DNA from: an uncultured Oscillospiraceae bacterium
GTDB lineage: Bacteria > Bacillota > Clostridia > Oscillospirales > Oscillospiraceae
DNA length: 11,762 bases
Reading direction: 5' to 3'
NCBI GenBank assembly: GCA_934569195.1
Contig: CAKTKB010000038.1
Span: 1-11,762, forward strand
Shown piece after piece: positions 1 to 7,472 of the stretch (position 1 is the stretch's first letter; each line of letters opens with the position of its first letter). The notes under the pieces are model-generated. The model was not told the DNA's origin. It made no database searches and was given only the letters and a program-made list of their open reading frames with translations. A program made the translations under genes and the position numbers.

Positions 1-2178
1 GGCCTGGCCTTCTGCGATATTTCCACAGGCGCCTTTTTTGTGACGGTCTGCGCGGACGCACAGGCTGCGGCGTCGGAGCTTGGGCGTTTTTCGCCGGCGG
101 AGGTGATCCGCGGCGGCGAAGGGACCGGAAACCCGGTGCTGGAGGATGCCCTGGTCCATCGCCTGCATTGCTGCGTGGACGAGGGAAAGGCGGAGGATTT
201 TGAGCCGGATCAGGCACAGAGTCTGCTGGAGCAGCATTTTGGGGCCGATCTGGCGGCGCTTGGCCTGACGGGATTGCCTCTGGCGACGGTTGCCGGAGGT
301 GTGCTGCTGAAAACGCTGCGGGAGCTGCAAAAAAATGATCTCTCCCAGGTACGGCAGCTGCAATACTACACGACAGGCCGGTTTATGGAGCTGGACCTGG
401 ACACCCGGCGGAACCTGGAATTGACGGAAACGATGCGCTCCAAGGAAAAGCGGGGCAGCCTGCTGTGGGTTCTGGACAAGACCAATACGCCCATGGGGGG
501 ACGTATGCTCAGAGGCTGGCTGGAGAAGCCGCTGCTGGACCCGGTGGAGATCGAGCGCCGTCAGAGCGCGGTCGAGGAGCTGACACAGGACACCGTGGGC
601 AGAGGCGAGCTGCGTCAGGCCATGCGGTATGTGACGGATCTGGAGCGGGTCATGACGCGGGTGGTCACAGGGACCGTCAACGGGCGGGATTTGCTGGGGC
701 TTGCCCGGGGACTGCGCGCCCTGCCGGATGTGAAGGAGCAGCTCCGGCGCTTTTCCGGCGGCTTGCTGAAAAGGCTGGAGCAGACGATCGACCCTCTGAC
801 GGACTGTGCGGAGCGGATTGAGAAAACCATTACGGACGATCCTCCGCTGACCATCCGGGAAGGCGGCATTATCCGTCCCGGGGCCAATGAGGAGGCGGAC
901 CGCCTGCGGGACATCATGGGCGGAGGAAAACAGACGATTGTATCCATAGAGGCAGCCGAGCGGGAAAAGACCGGCATCCGGACGCTGAAGGTGGGCTACA
1001 ATCGGGTGTTTGGTTATTATATTGAGGTCTCCAAGTCCTTTACGGCCCAGGTCCCGGATACATATATCCGCAAGCAGACGCTGGCCAATTGCGAGCGGTA
1101 CATTACCCAGGAACTGAAGGAGCTGGAAAATCAGGTCCTTACGGCAAAGGAGCGGCTGACGGCGCTGGAGTATCAGATTTTCAGCCAATTGCGGGAGAAT
1201 CTGGCGGCGCAGGCGGGCCGCGTGCAGACCTCGGCTGCCGCAGTGGCAGGGGCGGATGCCCTGGCCAGCCTGGCGGAGGTCGCGGTCCAAAGAGGATACT
1301 GCCGTCCGGAGATTTTGCCGGATGGGGAGATTTTCATTACGGACGGCCGCCACCCTGTGGTGGAGGTTATGCTGAAGGACAGCCTGTTTGTCCCCAACGA
1401 TACGCGCCTGGGCAGCACGGAGAACCAGGTCTCCATTATTACCGGACCCAATATGGCCGGTAAATCCACTTATATGCGCCAGGTTGCGCTCATCGTTCTT
1501 ATGGCCCAGATGGGTTCCTTTGTCCCGGCCCGGGCGGCTCGGATCGGTCTGGTGGATCGGGTTTTCACCCGCATCGGCGCCAGCGACGATCTGGCATCGG
1601 GACAGTCTACCTTCATGGTAGAAATGTCGGAGGTCGCGTCTATCCTGAAATATGCCACAGCGCGGAGCCTGCTGATCCTTGACGAGATCGGCCGGGGTAC
1701 CTCCACCTACGACGGCATGGCGATTGCCAGAGCCGTGCTGGAATATGCGGCGAATCCCAAGCGCCTGGGAGCCAGGACGCTTTTTGCCACCCACTATCAT
1801 GAACTGTCGGCCATGGAAGATAAGCTTCCCAATGTGAAAAATTACAATATCGCCGTGAAAAAGCGGGGAGAGCAGATGATTTTCCTGCGGAAGATTGTTC
1901 CCGGAGCGGCGGATGACAGCTACGGCATTGAGGTTGCCAAGCTGGCGGGGCTTCCTGCACAGGTCGTGAATCGGGCCAGAGAGATTCTCAGAGAGCTGGA
2001 GCAGGGCGGCGCGGATATCCGACCGGCGCCCCGGCAGGAACAGCCGGAGGACCAGGTCAGTATGCTGGATCTGCGGGCGCAGCAGGTTTGCCAGGCTCTT
2101 TCGGCGGTCAGCGTGGAAACCCTGACGCCGATTGAGGCGATGAACCAGCTCTACCGGCTCAAGAAAATGCTGGAATGA
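1..2178 (+). CDS. mutS: DNA mismatch repair ATPase MutS (5'-truncated by the window edge)
   Basis: MutS binds base mismatches and small loops and, with ATP, recruits MutL. The reading frame is open from base 1 and begins inside the connector domain (GLAFCDISTG), so the N-terminal mismatch-reading domain with its Phe-x-Glu motif lies upstream; the GTG at 40 is not the real start. About 725 residues are visible; typical family length is about 850-880, so roughly 140-150 are missing. Visible parts are the connector, the lever/clamp helices (about 400-1250), and the C-terminal ABC-type ATPase. The Walker A is GPNMAGKS (1444-1467), the Walker B Asp-Glu is at 1681-1686, the signature region follows as GRGTST, and the switch His lies in FATHYHEL (1783-1806). 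The dimerisation helix-turn-helix is SYGIEVAKLAGLP (1918-1956). Near the end, QVSML (2053-2067) resembles the sliding-clamp-binding motif of E. coli MutS (QMSLL). The stop overlaps the next gene by 4 nt. Identity is certain. Confidence 0.98.
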   Translation, partial: GLAFCDISTGAFFVTVCADAQAAASELGRFSPAEVIRGGEGTGNPVLEDALVHRLHCCVDEGKAEDFEPDQAQSLLEQHFGADLAALGLTGLPLATVAGGVLLKTLRELQKNDLSQVRQLQYYTTGRFMELDLDTRRNLELTETMRSKEKRGSLLWVLDKTNTPMGGRMLRGWLEKPLLDPVEIERRQSAVEELTQDTVGRGELRQAMRYVTDLERVMTRVVTGTVNGRDLLGLARGLRALPDVKEQLRRFSGGLLKRLEQTIDPLTDCAERIEKTITDDPPLTIREGGIIRPGANEEADRLRDIMGGGKQTIVSIEAAEREKTGIRTLKVGYNRVFGYYIEVSKSFTAQVPDTYIRKQTLANCERYITQELKELENQVLTAKERLTALEYQIFSQLRENLAAQAGRVQTSAAAVAGADALASLAEVAVQRGYCRPEILPDGEIFITDGRHPVVEVMLKDSLFVPNDTRLGSTENQVSIITGPNMAGKSTYMRQVALIVLMAQMGSFVPARAARIGLVDRVFTRIGASDDLASGQSTFMVEMSEVASILKYATARSLLILDEIGRGTSTYDGMAIARAVLEYAANPKRLGARTLFATHYHELSAMEDKLPNVKNYNIAVKKRGEQMIFLRKIVPGAADDSYGIEVAKLAGLPAQVVNRAREILRELEQGGADIRPAPRQEQPEDQVSMLDLRAQQVCQALSAVSVETLTPIEAMNQLYRLKKMLE

Positions 2179-2873
2179 GGAAAAAGAGACGATTGGCGGC
2201 CATGACGGCCCGGGAGCTGACGCTTGGGTGGATATACCTGCCCATTCAGCTGCTGCTTCTGCCCGGCGTAATTGCCGCGGCATTCGCCGTGCTGCTTCCT
2301 GATGCCGGGGATGTGTGGATAAATTTCGCTTTTTATGTGGTGAATTTTCTGGCTGTTTTAGGAATTTTTCGGGAGTTTCTCGGGAAATCCCTGAAAACTG
2401 CCGGGGAAAAGCCGTGGCGGTTGCTGTGGGTGTGCGCCGTGGGGCTGTGTGTTTACTGGGGAATCAGCAGCCTGCTGCGGATGGAGATTCTGCGCCGTTT
2501 CCCCGATTTTGCCAACGCAAACGACCGCGCAATCGTGGCCATGCTGCACCAGGCGTTCTGGCCGATGGCGGTGGGGATGGTGCTGCTGGTTCCCGTGACG
2601 GAGGAGTGCCTGTACAGGGGGCTCCTGTTCGGCACGCTGGCCCGCCGCAGCCCGATTGCGGCATATTGCCTGTCTGCGGCGGTGTTTTCCATGATTCATG
2701 TGACAGGATATATCGGCACGGTCGATGCCGGCGTGCTTGCGCTGTGCTTTGTGCAGTATCTTCCCGCCGGGCTTTGCCTGGCGTGGGCATATGAGATGAC
2801 AGATACGATTTTTGCACCGATACTGATCCATGGAGCAATTAACGCTCTGGGGATCTGGACGGTTTTGAGGTAA
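2175..2873 (+). CDS. CPBP-family intramembrane glutamic/metalloprotease
   Basis: This is a 232-residue, very hydrophobic protein with about six or seven predicted membrane segments (roughly 19-41, 50-67, 81-101, 127-142, 160-177, 184-206 and 211-230). It carries the CPBP (CAAX protease and bacteriocin-processing, old name Abi) motifs. Motif 1 is EECLYRG with E143, E144 and R148, motif 2 is FSMIH with H175, and motif 3 is HGAIN with H219 and N223. These Glu and His residues form the intramembrane active site in the family, so the protein should be catalytically competent. The ATG overlaps the mutS stop as ATGA, which implies translational coupling, and mutL begins 7 nt after its stop. The basic N-terminus (MRKKRR) fits an N-in topology. 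The substrate is unknown. Bacterial CPBP proteins range from bacteriocin immunity to protein processing, and nothing here indicates a role in repair beyond co-transcription. Confidence 0.9.
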   Translation: MRKKRRLAAMTARELTLGWIYLPIQLLLLPGVIAAAFAVLLPDAGDVWINFAFYVVNFLAVLGIFREFLGKSLKTAGEKPWRLLWVCAVGLCVYWGISSLLRMEILRRFPDFANANDRAIVAMLHQAFWPMAVGMVLLVPVTEECLYRGLLFGTLARRSPIAAYCLSAAVFSMIHVTGYIGTVDAGVLALCFVQYLPAGLCLAWAYEMTDTIFAPILIHGAINALGIWTVLR

Positions 2874-2880
2874 CGAAATT

Positions 2881-4851
2881 ATGCCAAAGATTTTGCAGTT
2901 ATCTGCCCATGTGGCAAATTTGATCGCCGCCGGTGAGGTGGTGGAGCGGCCCGCCTCGGCGGTGAAGGAGCTTCTGGAGAATGCGGTGGATGCCGGAGCC
3001 TCCCAGGTCACGGTGGAGATTCGTGACGGCGGTATGACCTTCCTGCGCGTAACGGATAACGGCTGCGGCATGAGCCGGGAGGACGCCCGTATGGCGTTCC
3101 GCCGCCATGCGACCTCCAAGCTGCACAATGCAGAGGACCTGGCGGCCATTTCCACAATGGGCTTCCGGGGAGAGGCTCTGGCGGCGATAGCATCTGTCAG
3201 CCGCATCGATTTGATGACAAAAACGGCGGGAGCCGTGTGCGGAACCAGCCTCCATCTGGAGGCCGGGAACGTGACGGAGGAGGAAGAGGTAGGGTGTCCG
3301 GAGGGGACGACCATATTGGTCCGGGATCTGTTTTACAATACACCTGCCAGAATGAAGTTTATGAAGTCCGACACGGTAGAGGGAGCCAGAGTGGCCGCCG
3401 CCGTACAGATGCAGGCGCTGGCACACCCGGAGGTGGCCTTCCGATTCCTGCGGGACGGCAAGCAGTGCCTGTCCACACCGGGGGACGGAGAGCTGCGCGC
3501 GGCTGTGTACAGCGTGCTCGGCAGAGACTGCGCCCGCATGGTGCCGGTGGACAGCAAGTGGGACGCTTACAGGGTCACGGGCTTTGTGGCGCTGCCCACG
3601 GACGCCCGGCCCAGCCGGTCTATGCAGATCTTTTTTGTAAATGACCGGCCGGTGAAGTCTAAGCTCCTGACGTCGGCGCTGGAGGAAGCCTATCGCAATC
3701 GGTTGATGGTCGGCAAATTTCCCGCCTGTATTCTGCATGTGACGCTGCCTGCGTCGGCTGTGGATGTGAATGTACACCCGGCAAAGACGGAGGTGAAGTT
3801 CCTGTCGGAGAAGGCCGCCTTCGACTGCGTCCATTACGGGGTGCTGGCTGCACTGAATCGACAGACGGATCGTCCGGAGGTGCATTTTTCCGGAAATGCA
3901 CCCCGGACGGCAGAGCCGGAAAGATCGGCTGCACCCGTGGAAAGACCGGCTGCATCTGCGGCGAAACCGGCTGTGCCGCTGCCGGAAAAAAAGGATACGT
4001 TCTTTCAATCCATGAGCGCCCAGGAATTCAGGGCGGCGGCCGAAAAGTCGGCGCCTGCGGCCAACGCAGCCCGACAGGTTCCGTCGGCGCCTGGGGCCAA
4101 CGTACCCCGGCAGGTCTCCAACGGCGGGGAGAAAAAGTGGGAGCATCCCGCCAATATGCCCCTGCGGGAGTATGTTGTGGTACCGGGGATGGAGAGCATA
4201 CCAGCACCTGCGGCAAAGCCTGCGCCGCCTGTGCCGGTTTTCAAGGAGGAGGTCGTACAGCAGGAGCTGCCCATGCCGGAGCCGGAGCCTTGGCGCTTGG
4301 TGGGCGAGCTGTATCGGACCTATATCCTCGTTGAGCAGGGGGAAAATGCTTATTTGATCGACAAACATGCAGCCCATGAACGAATTTTGTTTGATAAATT
4401 GAAGGCAAACCAGGAAAAAATTACGCCTCAGCTTCTGATGATGCCGGTTTCGGTGTCACTGCGCGCGGAGGAGGCGGCGGAGCTGCTGGCCAATGGACAG
4501 CTGCTGGGAGATTTGGGCTTTTCCCTGGAGGAGTTTGGGGAGAATACCGTCCTGGCCCGTCAGATTCCCATGGACTTAGGCCCGGAGCAGGCGGCAGAGG
4601 CGCTGGAGGAATTGGCGGCGAAGCTGCTGGATGGGCGTAAGGAGACACGGGAGTCCATTCGGGATGACCTACTGCACACGGTCGCCTGCAAGGCTGCCAT
4701 TAAAGCCGGCTGGGTTACCAGTGACCGGGAGCTTCGGGATCTGGCGGGACAGGTCATGGAACGCGAGGATTTGAAGTATTGCCCGCACGGGCGGCCGATT
4801 TGTGTGAGCCTGAGTAAGAAGCAGCTGGAGAAGCAGTTCAGGCGCACCTGA
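2881..4851 (+). CDS. mutL: DNA mismatch repair endonuclease MutL
   Basis: MutL couples MutS mismatch recognition to strand incision. This 656-residue protein has the N-terminal GHKL ATPase: E33/N34 in ELLENAVDAG, D59-N60-G61-x-G63, and FRGEAL at 95-100. A transducer domain runs to about 330 with the conserved NVHPAK near 297-302. A Pro/Ala-rich linker (about 335-465) contains two small tandem repeats. The C-terminal dimerisation/endonuclease domain has the metal-binding motif as D494-K-H-A-x-x-E500, ACKAAIKAG (602-610), and CPHGRP (634-639). The endonuclease motif shows that the protein nicks DNA itself, as expected in bacteria without MutH. The usual last Glu of DQHA(x2)E(x4)E is Asp505 here. 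QLLMMP (517-522) fits the clamp-binding pattern Q-x-L-x-x-P. The ATG at 2881 lies 10 nt after GAGG (2867-2870), which sits at the end of the preceding gene. Identity is certain. Confidence 0.98.
   Translation: MPKILQLSAHVANLIAAGEVVERPASAVKELLENAVDAGASQVTVEIRDGGMTFLRVTDNGCGMSREDARMAFRRHATSKLHNAEDLAAISTMGFRGEALAAIASVSRIDLMTKTAGAVCGTSLHLEAGNVTEEEEVGCPEGTTILVRDLFYNTPARMKFMKSDTVEGARVAAAVQMQALAHPEVAFRFLRDGKQCLSTPGDGELRAAVYSVLGRDCARMVPVDSKWDAYRVTGFVALPTDARPSRSMQIFFVNDRPVKSKLLTSALEEAYRNRLMVGKFPACILHVTLPASAVDVNVHPAKTEVKFLSEKAAFDCVHYGVLAALNRQTDRPEVHFSGNAPRTAEPERSAAPVERPAASAAKPAVPLPEKKDTFFQSMSAQEFRAAAEKSAPAANAARQVPSAPGANVPRQVSNGGEKKWEHPANMPLREYVVVPGMESIPAPAAKPAPPVPVFKEEVVQQELPMPEPEPWRLVGELYRTYILVEQGENAYLIDKHAAHERILFDKLKANQEKITPQLLMMPVSVSLRAEEAAELLANGQLLGDLGFSLEEFGENTVLARQIPMDLGPEQAAEALEELAAKLLDGRKETRESIRDDLLHTVACKAAIKAGWVTSDRELRDLAGQVMEREDLKYCPHGRPICVSLSKKQLEKQFRRT
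3919..3981 (+). repeat. Three tandem degenerate 21-bp units in the MutL linker
   Basis: Three consecutive 21-bp units encode seven-residue blocks ERSAAPV, ERPAASA and AKPAVPL. The first two are closest, sharing GAAAGA-C/T-CGGCTGCA. They lie in the disordered linker between the ATPase and endonuclease domains, keep frame, and probably arose by local slippage. Confidence 0.6.
4048..4119 (+). repeat. 36-bp tandem duplication in the MutL linker
   Basis: Two adjacent 36-bp copies (4048-4083 and 4084-4119) match at 29 of 36 positions by my count. They encode SAPAANAARQVP and SAPGANVPRQVS (residues 390-401 and 402-413). The unit is a multiple of three, so the frame is preserved and only linker length changes. 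Several of the differences are silent third-base changes, so the duplication is not brand new. Confidence 0.75.
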
Positions 4852-4876
4852 TGTAAGCGGGATAGGGGGAAAGGAT

Positions 4877-5809
4877 ATGGGCGTTATTTGCCTTGCCGGG
4901 CCGACGGCCTCCGGAAAGACTGCGTTGGCGGTGGAGCTGGCGAAGGAATGGAATGGAGAGGTCGTGTCCTGCGACTCCATGCAGGTCTATCGGCGCATGG
5001 ATATCGGCACGGCCAAGCCGACCCGGGAGGAGATGCAGGGAATTCCCCACCATATGATAGACGTAGCGGACCCGGAGGAGGATTTTTCCGTCAGCCGCTA
5101 TTGCGCGATGGCGACGCCTGTGGTTGAGGATATTCTGCGCCGGGGAAAAACCGCGATCGTTGCCGGCGGAACGGGGCTGTATATGGATGCTTTGATCCGA
5201 GGCAACGCCTTTGCACCCGCTCCTGCGGACGGAATCCGGGAGGCGCTGGAGGAAAGAGCCGAGGGGCAGGGAATGGAGGCTATGCTGGAGGAGCTGCGGC
5301 GTGTAGATCCGGAGACGGCCTCCCGGCTGCATCCGGCCGACCGAAAGCGTGTCCTTCGCGCGCTGGAGGTTTACTACCAGACGGGACGGACGATTGCCGA
5401 GCACAACCGGCTGACGAAGAATGTGCCGCCGCGCTTTGACGCGGTGTGGATCGGATTGGACTTCGCGGAGCGCAGCGTGCTGTATGACCGGATTGAACGC
5501 CGGGTGGACGAAATGCTGCAAAGGGGGCTGCTGGAGGAAATCCGGGCGCTGCTGGACTCCGGCGTGCCGGAGAAGGCCACCGCTATGCAGGCGATCGGGT
5601 ATAAGGAATTTGTGGCGGCGCTGGACGGCCGCTGCACGGTGGAAGAGGCGGCCGGACAGGTGAAGCTGTTTTCGCGGCGGTATGCCAAGCGGCAGCTGAC
5701 CTGGTTCCGGCGGAACGACGCCATGCACTGGATTATCCGCGGGGCGCAGAGCAACGGACAGGAAATTCTCCTGAAGGCTCGACAGATTCTGCGCCAAAAC
5801 GACAAGTGA
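4877..5809 (+). CDS. miaA: tRNA dimethylallyltransferase MiaA
   Basis: MiaA transfers a dimethylallyl group from DMAPP to N6 of A37 in tRNAs that read codons starting with U, the first step to i6A/ms2i6A. The 310-residue length is typical. The P-loop is GPTASGKT (8-15), the catalytic Asp is D33 in SCDSMQVYR, and IGTAKPT, AGGTGLY (about 96-102), QAIGYKE (228-234) and [10 protein letters not shown] (261-270) are all present and in order. The ATG at 4877 follows a G-rich Shine-Dalgarno stretch (AGGGGGAAAGG), 25 nt after mutL ends. hfq starts 44 nt downstream. The mutL-miaA-hfq order is an old linkage known also in Proteobacteria. The tRNA-Tyr at the end of this window has the A36-A37-A38 that MiaA recognises. 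Nothing looks damaged. Confidence 0.97.
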   Translation: MGVICLAGPTASGKTALAVELAKEWNGEVVSCDSMQVYRRMDIGTAKPTREEMQGIPHHMIDVADPEEDFSVSRYCAMATPVVEDILRRGKTAIVAGGTGLYMDALIRGNAFAPAPADGIREALEERAEGQGMEAMLEELRRVDPETASRLHPADRKRVLRALEVYYQTGRTIAEHNRLTKNVPPRFDAVWIGLDFAERSVLYDRIERRVDEMLQRGLLEEIRALLDSGVPEKATAMQAIGYKEFVAALDGRCTVEEAAGQVKLFSRRYAKRQLTWFRRNDAMHWIIRGAQSNGQEILLKARQILRQNDK

Positions 5810-5853
5810 ATCATGGTAAGATGTATGTATTCCAAAAGAAAGAGGGTATACAT

Positions 5854-6084
5854 ATGTCGGAACCAATCAATTTGCAGGAAGCGATCCTGAAGGAGGCACG
5901 CCGGGACAAAGCACCGGTGACGCTGTATCTGATGAACGGCTTCCAGCTTCGGGGAGTTATCACGGGCTACGATAGTTTTGTGGTGGTGCTGGTCAGCGAC
6001 GGCAAGCAGCAGATGATTTACAAGCACGCCATATCCACGCTGGCGCCTATGAAACCTCTGAAGGCAGCCGGACCAAGCGCATAG
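5854..6084 (+). CDS. hfq: RNA chaperone Hfq
   Basis: Hfq forms a hexameric Sm-like ring that binds sRNAs and mRNAs. I chose the ATG at 5854 (76 residues, [10 protein letters not shown]...) because AGAGGG (5841-5846) sits 7 nt upstream and the product then lines up with E. coli Hfq from residue 1. The in-frame GTG at 5806 would add 16 unconserved residues and overlap the miaA stop. The Sm1 region is [10 protein letters not shown]...GYDSFVVVL and Sm2 is YKHAIST (56-62). The proximal-face Q8 is present, followed by E9 where E. coli has D9. The rim patch reads R16-R17-D18-K19, close to the E. coli RRER. There is almost no C-terminal tail after the core (about 10 residues), as is usual in Firmicutes. 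It is the last gene before a hairpin at 6090-6115. Confidence 0.96.
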   Translation: MSEPINLQEAILKEARRDKAPVTLYLMNGFQLRGVITGYDSFVVVLVSDGKQQMIYKHAISTLAPMKPLKAAGPSA

Positions 6085-6089
6085 CCAAA

Positions 6090-6115
6090 AGGCGGCGGGT
6101 TGGATCCTGCCGCCT
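6090..6115 (+). terminator. G+C-rich hairpin after hfq; weak terminator or attenuator
   Basis: AGGCGGCGGG and CCTGCCGCCT form a 10-bp stem (one G-U pair) with a 6-nt loop, starting 6 nt after the hfq stop and preceded by an A-run. The following bases (GTCCTTGTGCTTG) are only moderately T-rich, so full termination is doubtful. Partial termination or a 3' end for the mutS-hfq transcript is more likely. Confidence 0.45.
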
Positions 6116-6156
6116 GTCCTTGTGCTTGCCGCGTTATTTGTCAGGAGGGGATATAT

Positions 6157-6864
6157 ATGACAATTCAGGACAATATTTCTCAGATCCGCCGCCGAATGGC
6201 GCGGGCGGCTGAAGCGGCAGGCCGGGATCCAAAGGAGATCCTTCTGTGCGCGGCTACAAAGACCCAGGACGCCGACGCGGTGCGGCAGGCAATCGCGGCG
6301 GGTGTGGACTGCTGCGGGGAAAACCGGGTGCAGGAATTGACGGCTAAGGAGGCGTGCCAAGCCTATGCGGGGGCACCGGTGCATTTTATCGGCCGCCTTC
6401 AGACCAATAAGGTCCGGCAGGTCGTGGGACATGTGTCCCTGATTCAGAGCGTGGACCGGCTTCGCCTGCTGGAGCAGATTCAGAAGGAGGCCCTTTCCAG
6501 AGACATATGCCAGGATATCCTACTGGAGATCAATATTGGACGGGAAGAGAGCAAGGCGGGGTTTTTGCCGGAGGAGCTTCCTCCAATCCTGGAAAAAATT
6601 GGAAGTTTTGCCCATGTTCGGGTGCGGGGATTGATGGCGATCCCGCCCGTAAGTGAAAAACCCGGGGGAAATTGCAAATTTTTTCAGGAAATGCATAACC
6701 TTTCTGTTGACATAAGGGAGAAAAAATACGATAATGTATCCGTCGGGATTATGTCCATGGGGATGACCGACGATTTTGAGGACGCCATTGCCTTTGGCAG
6801 CACCATGATCCGTGTCGGCTCAGGCATATTTGGCCCCCGTGATTACGCTAAGCCTCATCCGTGA
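6157..6864 (+). CDS. yggS: YggS/YlmE-family pyridoxal-5'-phosphate homeostasis protein
   Basis: This is a 235-residue single-domain alanine-racemase-fold PLP protein (COG0325, PLPBP). It has no known enzymatic activity and helps control free PLP and amino/keto-acid pools. The PLP lysine is K35 in CAATKTQ. GENRVQE (54-60), HFIGRLQTNK (76-85), SMGMTDDFEDAI (200-211) and the phosphate-binding GSTMIRVGSGIFG (214-226) follow in the family order. I placed the start at ATG 6157 because a near-perfect Shine-Dalgarno AGGAGGGG (6143-6150) lies 6 nt upstream; an in-frame TTG at 6100 would fall inside the hairpin and add unconserved residues. The gene sits directly before sepF, as ylmE does in Bacillus. 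The segment 6660-6740 is unusually AT-rich and contains a promoter candidate for sepF. Confidence 0.95.
   Translation: MTIQDNISQIRRRMARAAEAAGRDPKEILLCAATKTQDADAVRQAIAAGVDCCGENRVQELTAKEACQAYAGAPVHFIGRLQTNKVRQVVGHVSLIQSVDRLRLLEQIQKEALSRDICQDILLEINIGREESKAGFLPEELPPILEKIGSFAHVRVRGLMAIPPVSEKPGGNCKFFQEMHNLSVDIREKKYDNVSVGIMSMGMTDDFEDAIAFGSTMIRVGSGIFGPRDYAKPHP
6707..6735 (+). promoter_or_regulatory. Candidate sigma-A promoter inside yggS, upstream of sepF
   Basis: TTGACA (6707-6712) is followed after exactly 17 nt by GATAAT (6730-6735), a perfect -35 and a 5/6 -10. It lies in a locally AT-rich stretch of otherwise GC-rich coding sequence, about 160 nt before the sepF ATG. The start site would be near 6742. 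The mismatch is at the first -10 base, so strength is uncertain. Confidence 0.5.
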
Positions 6865-6894
6865 TGATGCGAATATACAGGAGGATATACAGAA

Positions 6895-7449
6895 ATGAGT
6901 TTTTGGGATAACGTGAAGAAATTTACCCAGCCTTACGCCGAGGATGATTATGATGATTACGACGATGCCGACGGGACCGAGGATTACGCAGAGGATTCCG
7001 GAGAGGATTCCTCCGGCTACGGCCGCCGCAGCGCAGCGTCCGGCAGAGAGAACGACGGCTTTGACTTCGATTCCAGCTTTGGCAGCGTTTCCTCTCCCGC
7101 CGCATCTTCTTCCGCGGCACCGGCTTCCGGCGGCTTCAGCGGCCAGGTGGTAGGTTCTTCCGGGACCTCCGGCAAGCAGCAGGTGGTTTTGTTCCGCCCC
7201 ACGAAGTTCGAGGACAGCTCCCGTGCTGCCAATGATCTGCGCAGCAAGAAGGCCGTCATTGTCAACATGGAGAATGTGGACAAGGCGATTGCCCGCCGTG
7301 TGGTGGATTTCCTGTCCGGCTGCATTTACGCCCTTGACGGCAAGGTGACAAAGGTCGCCCAGGCCACCTACCTGTTCAGTCCGTACAATATGGAAGTTTC
7401 CGGCGACGTGCTGGAAAATCTGCAAAACGAAGTGGATAGCTATATCTGA
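6895..7449 (+). CDS. sepF: Cell division protein SepF
   Basis: SepF anchors FtsZ to the membrane and organises the Z-ring in Gram-positive bacteria. The 184-residue protein starts with a short amphipathic membrane-binding helix (MSFWDNVKKF). A highly acidic Asp/Glu/Tyr-rich stretch (about 15-40) and a Ser/Ala/Gly-rich linker (to about 93) follow. The globular SepF domain spans about 94-170: QQVVLFRPTKFED, KKAVIVNMENVD, RRVVDFLSGCIYALDG, and VAQATYLFSPYNMEV. The domain matches the FtsZ-binding, ring-forming fold. The linker is longer than in B. subtilis SepF (about 150 residues). AGGAGG (6879-6884) lies 10 nt before the ATG. It sits between yggS and divIVA; the ylmG and ylmH genes common in this cluster are not here. 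Confidence 0.95.
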   Translation: MSFWDNVKKFTQPYAEDDYDDYDDADGTEDYAEDSGEDSSGYGRRSAASGRENDGFDFDSSFGSVSSPAASSSAAPASGGFSGQVVGSSGTSGKQQVVLFRPTKFEDSSRAANDLRSKKAVIVNMENVDKAIARRVVDFLSGCIYALDGKVTKVAQATYLFSPYNMEVSGDVLENLQNEVDSYI

Positions 7450-7472
7450 TTCATCCGCGGAAAGGAAAGCCT

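Noticed and set aside
40..42. GTG as the start of mutS
   Set aside because: The frame is open from base 1 and the residues before it (GLAFCDISTG) are conserved MutS connector sequence, so the gene starts outside the window.
2899..4377. 492-codon - strand open frame opposite mutL
   Set aside because: It is an antisense shadow of mutL with Arg/His-rich low-complexity translation and no family signature.
5806..5853. GTG-initiated N-terminal extension of Hfq
   Set aside because: It adds 16 unconserved residues, overlaps the miaA stop and ignores the good ribosome-binding site before ATG 5854.
4838..5866. 342-codon - strand open frame opposite miaA
   Set aside because: It is a shadow of miaA, with no credible start context or domain.
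6100..6156. TTG-initiated extension of YggS
   Set aside because: It lies inside the hairpin after hfq; ATG 6157 has a near-perfect Shine-Dalgarno site at the right distance.
6941..7014. GAT/GAC-rich repeats in the sepF 5' region as a repeat element
   Set aside because: The pattern follows the Asp/Glu-rich protein segment and has no fixed period; it is codon-level low complexity.
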